In this document: in pieces, positions 35,874 to 45,200 of the stretch
Layout: the number at the start of each line of letters is the position of its first letter
Numbering within the stretch: position 1 is the first letter of the stretch
Assembly (NCBI GenBank): GCA_019059635.1
Contig: JAGVRJ010000006.1
Coordinates: 1,612,001-1,676,000, forward strand
Source of the DNA: Proales similis
Taxonomy: Eukaryota > Rotifera > Eurotatoria > Ploima > Proalidae
Reading direction: 5' to 3'
Length of the DNA: 64,000 bases
Position numbers and translations under genes: made by a program
The notes under the pieces: model-generated
Seen by the model: the letters and a program-made list of their open reading frames with translations, nothing else
What the model was told of the DNA's origin: nothing
Database searches by the model: none

Positions 35874-37007
35874 ATGACCAGTGCGATCTCGAACATGAAT
35901 CAACACCTAGAGTCGCTTCCGGACGACTATCTCTATCATCTGTACATGGCCAAGACCACTGATTTCAAGAAAATGTTCGGAGATGTTCGAGTAAGTGAAC
36001 TACACGAGTAGACTAACAGTAGAGCTCAGTTCAGTTTGCCTGCTTTCAGTTTGTCTGTATGGGAGGCCAATCCAAAAGAATGCTGCGCTTCGCCAAATAC
36101 ATGCAAAAGCTGCTTGGCGTGGAGGTGCCAGTTGGCCTCGCTTTTGACGACATCACTCGACTCACCGATCGCTACAGCATGTACAAACTGGGGCCAATTC
36201 TGTTTGTCAACCACGGCATCGGCTGCCCGTCGCTGTCGATTGTTCTCAACGAACTTCTTAAGCTTCTTCACTACGCTGAGTGCAAAGATCTCACCTTCTT
36301 CCGGGTGGGAACCTCGGGCGGGATCGGTAATTTCAAACCTTGACTCAATTCCACAGACCCTTCAGATCCCTGATTAGGAGTCGAGCCCGGCTCAGTGATC
36401 GTAACCGAACAAGCGGTCGATGGCTGCTTTCGCAATGAGTACAGACAGGTGACTTTAAGTCTGAGAAATGTGGCCAACATCCAATGCTCTAACAGCTACC
36501 TTGCTAAAGCTGGTTCTGGGCAAAGAGGTGTTCAGACCGACCCACTGCGATCTAGAGTTGGCCGCCGAGCTCATGGCGATTGGCAAGCAGATCGGAAAAG
36601 AGCCCGAATTCAACGTTTTCCTTGGCAAGACAATGTGCACTCACGATTTTTATGAAACACAAACCAGAATGGACGGCGCCTTCTGTGAGTACACGCTCGA
36701 GGAAAAGCAAGAGTTCATGCTCAAGTGCGTGGAGAATGACGTTAAAAATATTGAGATGGAATCGCTCTGCTTTGCTGCTCTGCTTAATCGCGCCAACATC
36801 AAGTGTAAGACCTCGTTTGAATTTAAAACAGCCTTTGAACACTAATTCGAGACTATGGGCGCAGTCGCAATCGTTTGCGTGACTTTGCTCGATCGAGTTA
36901 AGGGCGATCAGATTCTTACTCCAGAGCCGATAATAAAAGAGTATCAGGAGAGGCCGTTCAAAATCGTGGGCGAGTACATTAGGCGCAAATTGAATGAAAA
37001 TCATTAG
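35874..37007 (+). CDS. UPP: uridine phosphorylase
   Basis: Five exons join to about 310 residues, the family length. After MTSAISNMNQHLESLP, the protein shows MFGDVR joined to FVCMGGQSKRMLRFAKYMQK, then LTDRYSMYKLGPILFVNHGI, FFRVGTSGGIG joined to VEPGSVIVTEQAVDGCF, TMCTHDFYETQTRMDGAFCE, VKNIEMESLCFAALLNRANI and AIVCVTLLDRVKGDQI. These cover the phosphate-binding GTSGG loop, the uracil-contacting region and the ribose-binding IEMES motif. The enzyme reversibly cleaves uridine to uracil and ribose-1-phosphate in pyrimidine salvage in the cytosol. The penultimate junction is best made with the acceptor GGGCGCAG near 36867. Stop is TAG at 37005-37007, with AATAAA at 37079-37084. Confidence 0.93.
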
Positions 37008-37294
37008 ACGACGACGACAGTTGCGAGAGTTTTAGTTAAATTTAATCTTTTTTGTTTGATGTTCTCAATGTGAGTAGAAATAAAAGAAAATAAGAAAATT
37101 TCAAACTAAATGTTGTTGGGCGAATCAACGAGTCAGATTAGTGTGGGAAATTACAATTCATTGTGCAACCTTGTTTGGCAGAGCGGTCGCAGATGGCGCT
37201 GCGTGTTTTAAACAAGCAGCGGTCACAGCCAGTTGTCGAATAAATTATGAAACGCAAATGGAGAGAGAACCGAATCAAAGAAGCGGGAGTCTTC

Positions 37295-37302
37295 TATAAA
37301 TA
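37295..37302 (+). promoter_or_regulatory. TATA box of U2 snRNA gene copy 1
   Basis: TATAAATA begins exactly 32 nt before the first base of the U2 RNA. The same octamer stands at the same distance before the second U2 copy, while the flanking sequence between them differs. Confidence 0.7.
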
Positions 37303-37326
37303 ATACACGTGTGCCTATGTCGAGTT

Positions 37327-37518
37327 ATCGCTTCTCGGCCTCTGGCTAAGATCAAAGTGTAGTATCTGTTCTCATCAGTTTAATATCTGATGGGGGGTCC
37401 ATTGGGCCCCCAAGATATTAATACTATTTTTGATGACGGATGGGCTGCGCAGGGCTTGCCCGGCACCCATCACGGATCGGCTTGGTATTGCACTTACCTC
37501 CGAGCTCGGTCCACTCCC
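37327..37518 (+). ncRNA. U2: U2 spliceosomal snRNA, copy 1
   Basis: The RNA opens with the near-universal ATCGCTTCTCGGCC and TGGCTAAGATCAAAGTGTAG and includes the branch-site-pairing GTAGTA followed by TCTGTTCTCATCAGTTTAAT. A GC-rich stem IIb is formed by GGGGG and CCCCC. The Sm site is CTATTTTTGATG, and near the 3' end GGTATTGCACTTACC forms stem-loop IV. Length is about 190 nt, as in other animals. The 3' end is placed by comparison of both copies; a conserved block AAAC-AAAG-AAAA about 20 nt downstream resembles a 3' box for Integrator-dependent processing. Confidence 0.95.
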
Positions 37519-38085
37519 TTCACGGGGACATAATTAAACTAAAGGAAAAAAACTTATTTCCCTCCTCCCCAGCTTTTTCACTTGTTCTCACAGCTTATAA
37601 AATTGACTACATTCATGCTCGGCTGCCCCTACCTAAACCGTCTACTGCCGCTACTTTCAGTCCTCTCCCTCCCGTTATGTCTCAGTTTGTCTATGCACAG
37701 ACCCGCTCACTGTTTATGCATATTTAAAACACCAGGCTCGTCAGTCCGATCGATTCACACTTGAGCAAATTAGAGCATTGAGAATAAAATTTGCAGCCAC
37801 TCTCGAGTGCAGCAAACTGGGTTATGACCGGCGGGAAGTATTGATTCGACGCGGCGATCAGTGCTCGCGAGTGCATCGGCCGACTTGCTTCGCATAAAAT
37901 ATGTTCACGCTATAAGCATTATGGAGCAGAGCGAAACTATTTGCTTCTAGAGCGAGCTGACCGTCAATCATAATTCTATCAGTGCGCGCCCCAGTTTTTC
38001 TCTCTCGAAGCGAAAAGGCCGAGACACTGAGTCACTCTCCTCCACCTCCGACAGGCGCAATGCAATCAGAAAGGTTGTGCTGGCA
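37519..38085 (+). other. downstream region of U2 copy 1 and upstream region of PCGF
   Basis: After the 3'-box-like block near 37530-37550 I see no gene. From 37951 the frame used by PCGF is open without an ATG until 38086, so an upstream coding exon of PCGF joined near 37981 or 38000 is possible. Confidence 0.4.
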
Positions 38086-39169
38086 ATGAACGAACTTGAA
38101 ATGAACAAGACAGCACAGTCTTCACTGCTCGTCAAGCCAAGCGTGCTAAACGAGCACTTTCAGTGCGGCATTTGCCAAGGCTTTATAATAGACGCCGCCA
38201 CAATATCCGAATGTCTCCACTCGTGTAAGTCATCGCCGCTCTAAGAGCCACCTGCTGCTTCGTTTTAAATTCAATTCTGTTCGGCTAGTTTGCAAATCAT
38301 GCATCGTGCACTTTGTGGAAACAATCGACCATCGTTGTCCAACGTGTAACAGTACTCTCAAGGATGCGACCACGAGCATTCGTTCCGACTCGTCTCTTCA
38401 GCGTCTTATTTATCAGCTTGTGCCCAATCTTTTGCCGGACGAGCTCGATCGCCGCGAACGATTCATCCAAACGCATCCGGCTCCTCCTCTTCTCACTGCA
38501 AGCTCAGTTTTGAACGTGAAAATCTTCAACGCGCAGAGCCAGGTCTGCTTTCGCAACGGAAAAGAGAACATGGCACCGCAGAGCAAGCGCCGATATCTAC
38601 AGTGTTTGGCACGCACGCCGCTCAGCGTCATAGTGAAACTAATCAGAAGCAAATTTAACATTTCAAACGCCTACAGGATCAAGCTTTTACACCAAGGCCA
38701 CACTCTACAACCAGACGAGAGCCTGCTCCACGTCTTCACGAGTTTCATTCTAAATCCAAAAGATCTGCTCGAAATTCGATTTGACATTGAAAGACGCAAA
38801 AACCAGGCGCGGCCGAACCAGCCGCCCAAACCGCCCTTGGCTACAGCTGCAGAGCAAACGGTTGAACCTGTTAAATCAAAAATGGACTTTCTGAGAGTCA
38901 AACTTCGCTCGCCTGGCCTGAGCGAGGCAAGCAAAAAAGCAGCCAAGCAGAGCAAGAGTAAAGTGTCGATTGACGAGCTTGTTGCAAACAAGTTTCGGCC
39001 AATTAAAATTCGACCAAATGAAGCGGCTCAAACATCGACCGCGTCAGTGGCCACTGTCAAGCAAACTCCAGCAAAAGAGGCCAAAGCAGCAGGCCTTTCA
39101 GAGGACGACGAGGAAGAGCTTCCGTTCGAGGACGCCAAGTCAGGACATGAGCCAGCTAACGCATCTTAG
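38086..39169 (+). CDS. PCGF: Polycomb group RING finger protein (PCGF family)
   Basis: Two exons, 38086-38224 and 38289-39169, give 339 residues. The RING finger reads HFQCGICQGFIIDAATISEC, then LHS joined across the intron to FCKSCIVHFVE, and CPTCNSTL, with all the zinc ligands typical of PCGF1-6. A RAWUL domain follows (about residues 185-250: KRRYLQCLARTPLSVIVKLI through NPKDLLEIRFDIER). A long basic, Ala/Lys/Pro-rich tail ends in an acidic patch. PCGF proteins pair with RING1/RNF2 to form PRC1, which monoubiquitinates histone H2A. The wording of the RING is nearest to PCGF3/5 or PCGF2/4; I cannot assign a subtype. The start may lie in an unseen upstream exon. Confidence 0.9.
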
Positions 39170-39761
39170 ATCAACACTTCGACCGCATGTTTAACTTGAG
39201 CCGAGCTCCTTTTCGTTTTTACCGGCATTTAGAGTCGTCAAGTCTATTTTTGTTCTCAATCGACTCTTCTGCGCCGTTTTTTGTTATTTACTCATGTTCA
39301 TCATCATCATTCTATTTATATGCCGTTTTGTTTGTTGTCAATTTTGTAACCTAAAGTCTGTTTAAAAGATCCACAGTCCGGATACCGCAACCAAACTGAA
39401 ATGTCTCTCTGTTGATTTTGAATACTGCATCGAATTATATTTTACGCTTTTCCCGTTTTTTCCTCTTCTCCTTATTTTTTAGTTTGGCCGTTCGCATCTT
39501 CCTTTTGCTCGTTTGTCAATGTGGAAAACGCGTCTGTGCGTCTGAGTGTGTGCTTGCGTGGACCTTTAAAGCCACATGTCGTCTAGAAACAGTTGAGTAA
39601 TGAGAAACGAATAAATTGACCTAAGCCCGAATGAGAAAGCTGTTGATGAGATAAACTTTATTTGAATCTGGCGGATGATTTATTAACGCTAAATATTGAG
39701 TATTTTCAATCAAAACAAAACTTATCGACCTGATTCGACTGATTGGAAATGCAGAGGCGAC
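39170..39761. terminator. convergent 3' regions of PCGF (+) and the TPR-SET gene (-)
   Basis: Plus-strand AATAAA is at 39610-39615, and minus-strand AATAAA is at 39657-39662 and again near 39676. The signals face each other with about 40 nt between them, so the 3' ends abut. The PCGF 3' UTR would be about 450 nt, long for this window. Confidence 0.5.
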
Positions 39762-41918
39762 TCACTTTGCAAATGATTTCAGCAGCGATTTGGGAAATCC
39801 TTTCAGAAACTCAGCAAAGACGTGTGAAAAAGCTTTCTTATCCAAGCCAGCTCTAATCCTCTGGGCTTCGAAAGCTCTCTCCAAAAAACTCTTTGCTTCA
39901 TTCAACCGATTAGCATTAGCGCAGCTCTGTGCCATATTTAGCTCAGAGCACGGAGCCGTGCCCAGAATAAGCGCTGGATCCAGCTTGAGCGAGTAATCGT
40001 CCCAAAGCTTTTTGCCCTCTTCGATTTGACCTGTGAGAAACAAGTAAGCCACCATGGAGCCGATCGGACTTAACAGATCTATTTGAAATGTTGAATTCTC
40101 CGGATACAGCGCTTTCAATCGTTCGATAATCAACATCAAAGCCTTCTTTGCGGATGCGTTGGATGGAATGCCGATTCTGTCCGCCTCTTGCAGAAGCTTA
40201 TCACGTTTCCTCTGATTCTTGTCCCTCCTCTGCTCTTCACATAGCTCACAAGTGCATTTGAATTTGAATCCATCTAGCTTTTCTTCTCGCTTAGTCAATG
40301 GCTCTCGGAGAGGCACATATGAGATTGTGATCTCTTGGCCGCTCTTTAAATCTTTCTGAGCGCGGATCATCATAAAATCGGCAAAGAACAGTGGGGCCGA
40401 GTTTGGCAAGCAGCTGTGATTTATCATGGACGGCAGCAGCCACAAGCCGGTGCCAGTTTTGCTATTAGAATCTTGGTTCGGTTCCGAAATCTTATTGAAG
40501 CACTTTGCCGGCTCAAACGAGTTCAAGCTGCATATTTTCTCAATTCGTGCCGTATCGATCAGTCCCAAAGGTAGAGATGCCGCATCTCTGGGCAAGTCGT
40601 CGGCATACAGCGAATAAAGCTCTTCACATCGTTCTGGATGGCATTTCAATTGATGAATGGTCTCAATTATATTCTGCACTTGAGTGTTCATGTCCATTCT
40701 CTTGTTGATCAAGTTAAGACTAGAAAGGCTGATGTATGGATCAGAATAGCTTATAGAAAAGGCCTTGCATGCGAGTAAAAGTGTTCCTTTTTGAACATCT
40801 TTGGTCAGGAAAAGTCCTTTTCCTTTTCCTGCAATTTCTCTCACTTCAACTGGCCCGACATAATCAGCCACATCAATTAGCTTTGCGTCTTTATCGTAGG
40901 CCTGTATATACAAATCAAGAATGTCGTACTCGCCTGTTCGAGCTTCTTTTTCTCTTTTCCGGGCCCTTTCCAGTTCTTCTTTTGCTTCGCAACTGCTCGG
41001 GAAATCTTTCAAAAGGGCTTCGAAATGCTTAATTGCAGTCGTCCACTTTTTCATGCCATAAGCCGCTTTTCCAAGTCTAAACAAAACTTTTTCGTTTCTC
41101 AGACCACTTTGCAGCGCTTTGTTGGCCGATTCGTATGCGTCATGAAAACGACCGAGCTGAAGATAGACGGCGGCCGAATTCAAATCGATTATCGAATCTG
41201 CTTTGAGTCGACTTGCTCTCACATACATTCGCAACGATTGTTCGAGCATTTGCTTTCTAAAGTAGCCGTTGCCTAAGTCCTTTAGCTGGTCGAAGGTGAA
41301 CTTTTCAGGCTTATACCATCCGACTGCATTGACTTTTGACAGGAGCTCTTTATCGGTCTCGTCCACGAATATAACGTCAGAGGGACTGTCGCATCTGATT
41401 GAAGATTGGTGTCCGATCGATCCGTACTTCAAATAAGGCTCCTTGATGATCATGATCGTGCCTGGACAAAGCCATTTAGGCTCTTCTCTAAGATTTCGCT
41501 GCATGTTGTAGAGCGTCAGTGATTCTACTTCGCCTCGCAGGTCTTCAACGATCACTGAGGCGCCAATCATCACAGTGGCTTCTGTAATCGCCCGGCAAAT
41601 AAGAAACTTTCCCCGGTGAACTTTGGGCACCATCATCTGCGATAATCTGATTGACTCCAGTTCGGACAGGGGCTTTTTACAGAAATTGGCTTTTCCAGTG
41701 ATGAATGTGTGAGCGGCAGAAAAACGAGATTGATCCCTCTGGGCTTTTTTGCTTAGCAAATGCAAATTCCATGTGAAGATGACAGAGTCTCTGTCGCGCT
41801 TTTCACGCAATTTCGGTTCCTGTTGATTAAGCTTTTCACTCTGCCTCGACAGTTCAAACTGCTGTTTGAACATGTCGATATTTCCGTTTTCGTCCATTTT
41901 CCCGCTCATACCAAACAT
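39762..41918 (-). CDS. TPR and SET domain protein, putative lysine methyltransferase
   Basis: One uninterrupted frame of 718 residues starts at the first ATG (41918). Three or more TPRs occupy about residues 225-330 (for example NGYFRKQMLEQSLRMYVRAS, and AVYLQLGRFHDAYESANKAL). A SET domain follows: VREIAGKGKGLFLTKDVQKG, the catalytic-core MINHSCLPN, AQKDLKSGQEITISYVPL, and a post-SET zinc cluster CTCELC. Unlike SMYD proteins no MYND finger interrupts the SET domain. The order TPR then split-free SET with the phrase DYVGPVEVREIAGKGKGL recalls a group common in fungi. Substrate unknown. The absence of any intron over 2.1 kb is unusual for this window, where similar-length genes have several. 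Confidence 0.8.
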   Translation of the reverse strand: MFGMSGKMDENGNIDMFKQQFELSRQSEKLNQQEPKLREKRDRDSVIFTWNLHLLSKKAQRDQSRFSAAHTFITGKANFCKKPLSELESIRLSQMMVPKVHRGKFLICRAITEATVMIGASVIVEDLRGEVESLTLYNMQRNLREEPKWLCPGTIMIIKEPYLKYGSIGHQSSIRCDSPSDVIFVDETDKELLSKVNAVGWYKPEKFTFDQLKDLGNGYFRKQMLEQSLRMYVRASRLKADSIIDLNSAAVYLQLGRFHDAYESANKALQSGLRNEKVLFRLGKAAYGMKKWTTAIKHFEALLKDFPSSCEAKEELERARKREKEARTGEYDILDLYIQAYDKDAKLIDVADYVGPVEVREIAGKGKGLFLTKDVQKGTLLLACKAFSISYSDPYISLSSLNLINKRMDMNTQVQNIIETIHQLKCHPERCEELYSLYADDLPRDAASLPLGLIDTARIEKICSLNSFEPAKCFNKISEPNQDSNSKTGTGLWLLPSMINHSCLPNSAPLFFADFMMIRAQKDLKSGQEITISYVPLREPLTKREEKLDGFKFKCTCELCEEQRRDKNQRKRDKLLQEADRIGIPSNASAKKALMLIIERLKALYPENSTFQIDLLSPIGSMVAYLFLTGQIEEGKKLWDDYSLKLDPALILGTAPCSELNMAQSCANANRLNEAKSFLERAFEAQRIRAGLDKKAFSHVFAEFLKGFPKSLLKSFAK

Positions 41919-42296
41919 TTTTGTTGCGAATTTGATTTTAATTTTTCTCAAGTCTTTTGTAATACTTTGTAGATTTAAATGCTTTTTTGCAGTCCTTAAT
42001 CAAACGCGTTGTTTTTATCATTCGTTCATTAAATCAAACGTGGCATTGTCCTAATTGTCATTGTAGAGAAATTTTAACATTTTTGAAAAAGAAAGCGCAG
42101 TCAAACAGATGTGGATCAAGAGAGCACTGCACTTTACTTATCTTTGTCTTATTTGAATCGTAAAGCAAAACGAGCCGGAGAGTTCATTCTAGCTGATTAG
42201 GATGTGAAAATGACAGTTGAGAAAGACGAACATTTGAAACAAAACGCCTTTGCTTGGCTGCATTTTTCAATCAAAGGAAAAAAAAACTTGGAGTAA
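41919..42296. promoter_or_regulatory. divergent promoter region of the TPR-SET and choice-of-anchor A genes
   Basis: 378 bp between two head-to-head starts; AT-rich, with no TATA box at a usual spacing and no coding frame of note. Confidence 0.45.
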
Positions 42297-45200
42297 ATGA
42301 GACGGCGATTTTTACTTGAAATTCTGATCGCGCTTGTTCTCTCAGCTCATTTGAGTTGTCTGAAGGCGCACTATGCAGAGGACTTGCGCTCGGTTGAGCA
42401 CTTTGACGGCATCGAGCCAGATGACGATCCAGATAAAGTAATCGAGCAAACACTTCGATTCAACGCCGGCTCGTTTGTGTTTTGGACTTTGCCTCAATAT
42501 CTGTTGAGTAAAAGGAATTTGACTATGCAACGAGTGACTGGCGACCAATTGAGCTCTTTGCCTGCTTGCTCCAAGATTCCGTTTGATAAAAAACAAACCT
42601 ACACGGCCGTAATGCCTAACGATCTATTCAGCTCCGCGATTCTGACGGACTCAAGCGTTAGATATCCGACTACGAATCTGCTCGTAAATGGCCTTGTGTT
42701 TGATGAGAAAAACTTCTGCTTGGCCTTTAATCGACGAAATTTAGGCCTGGGCGCCGGCTTCCAAATGCCGTGCATGTCAGACCCCGAAATGTGCCAATTG
42801 AAACTGAACAGCGTGAGCGTTTCGCTTGACTCTAGTCTAAATGACATCGCTCTACCGAGAATATTCGATGGATTTCGATATCAAGACATAAACATTGAGC
42901 CCAACTTTGCCCTGAGCACCAACATCAAGTATCCGGCCATTAAACATACAACGTTAGATTTGGGTGTGGTCAAGCTGCTTTACCAGCTCGATCTCGATTT
43001 CGACGTGGTCGCCCAATTTCGAAATCGTCGCGTTTTCAAGATAAAAGCGAATGCACTCACCATGGACTCGATGCTCTCTTTTGGAAGCTCTAAAATTGCC
43101 AGAATGTTCAACATGCGCTTCGATGCTGGCCTAGTATTAAATGGTGTGATGCGAGATGCCATATCAAACACGTACGGATTGTGCTACCCGAGCGGAATTT
43201 ATATTCGAGCAGATGCTCGGGCCAAGGCCACATTCGCATCAGCTATACTCAGCTTTTTGCTCGGCAATGGCAAAATAAAAGCAGCCCTTGACGCCGGCTA
43301 CTATCTCGATCTTAAAAAGTCATCGTTCAACGGCTATTTTGTGAAGGGCGAAGTCGATGTTCATCTCTTCCGACTTGTCAAAGTTCAAATAGACTTTGAA
43401 TACCAAATGGTGCACAAAGACGAGGTGCTCAGGCGCATCGAGTCCTTAAGGCCTGAAAATTACTGCCAGAGCGCTTCTATCACTCCGGCCAACAAGATCT
43501 TGTTCAGCTATTTTGGCAAGCAGACTGACTCATCCAGTTCGAATGAAGCTCAACCAGTCGCCCGAATAAAACCTGATTTCTACTCGGTGCTCTGGGTCGA
43601 CAGTAAAGCAAAAATAAAAATTCCTCTAATTACGAGTAGTAATGGACCGTTGAAAATTCTCAACATCGAAGGCAAAGTCAGTGGCCGCATCACGCAGCCA
43701 AGTCCGTACAATCCCAGCCACGAAACTTATTTAGATTTGATCGTGGGCGTCGGAATCGGCTGGAAGATCTGGGTGAACGGAGAAGGGCGTCTTACAGCCG
43801 ACAATAGTCGCACCGAGCTTTCTATCTCCAACACATTCGCTTACACCGTAAAGGTTGACATTGTGGTTGTTGGCGATGGGGAATGGATAAACTCACCGGA
43901 TGTTAAATTGCACCAATCGTTGAAACGACTACACAAAGTGAAGATCGGCTTCACCACTGAATATCTCAAGAAGCTGGCCGAGGCGGTCAATCGAGCGTTG
44001 AAGGCCATAGGCCAAAAGCTAAAAGAAATTTGGCAGGGAATCAAAGATGGAGCCAAAAAGCTGCGAGACAAAGCCAAGCAGATTGGCGATAAACTATGCT
44101 TCCGACCTCCGTGTGCTTTGAGTAGCATGCTCGGCGCAGCCGGCAGCTTAATTGGTGGCGCCCTCGGATTTGTCGGCAGTCTGTTTAGCAAGACAAAAAC
44201 ACGAACATATGCGATCGGTGTCAATGACTTTAGGTGCACTCGTTATCGACAAGAGCTTCTCAAATGTAATCGCTTCACCAAACGATGTAGCGTAAAAAGC
44301 TCCCAGGAATTTGACGATCAGAACTGCATGAAAAAAGTTATCGAGCAATTGAATTATGCCAAAGAACAAATGGAAATGGCCGACTACAAGGACGAAGTGG
44401 TAGTCATCAGCATGGCACAGAATCTCGGCTTTCAGTTTGTCAACCAGCAATCTGAGCAAGGCCTCGACGCCTATGAGCCTTCTGATCTGGCAATCGACGA
44501 TCGAGAGGTGATCCTAGCTCCTGATTGGCCTTCGAATGGGCCATCTACGTCCTCTTCTAGCTTCAATCAAGCCAGATTGACCGAGGATGAAATAATTGAG
44601 AGCCTGATAAACGAGTTCGAAAATCTGGAACCATTGAACGCCACCGACATCGAGATCGATCTGAGCCAAGTGAATCACATTGACCAGGACATGAATATTC
44701 AGACCACGATCAGGATTAAGTCTTCCAAACTAGCGAAGAATTTCAAAGGTCTGGAAAAGATGGCGATAGACATCCTACTGCCGGCCAACTTCAATCTGGA
44801 GACTGAAGAAGATTTCCAGAAAATGCCCGACATTCTTTTCGACTACTTGACCGAAAAAGACAATCCGCTGGTGAAAGCGATTGTCGGCTCGAATGCCGGT
44901 GTCACACAGCATTTACTGGACGTTTACGGCATGCGACCGCCAGAGATCCGCATAGCGAGCGTTGCCAATCCGCAGATTTACTGCGATAATCCGGTGATTG
45001 AAAGCACGTACGATCAAGATGACAGTGTTGTGGTCAAGCAACTTGAAAAGCTACTCAGCCCAATTGAAGTGACGGACATCTATGAGTCATGCAGAGCCAC
45101 CACCAGAGAGGTCAACTCGGCCGAATGCATGGAAGATCCAGATGTGTGCGGCGCAACCGCCTGCATTTTCACTCGTTACATCTACGACTCGTGCGGTCAA

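Noticed and set aside
35612-35962. 116-residue frame before uridine phosphorylase
   Set aside because: It overlaps the UPP first exon in another frame, while the UPP frame matches the family; composition looks non-coding.
37440-37764. Small open frames overlapping U2 copy 1, echoed at 61462-61784 over copy 2
   Set aside because: They lie in the U2 RNA and its flank and repeat only because the RNA repeats; they are not protein genes.
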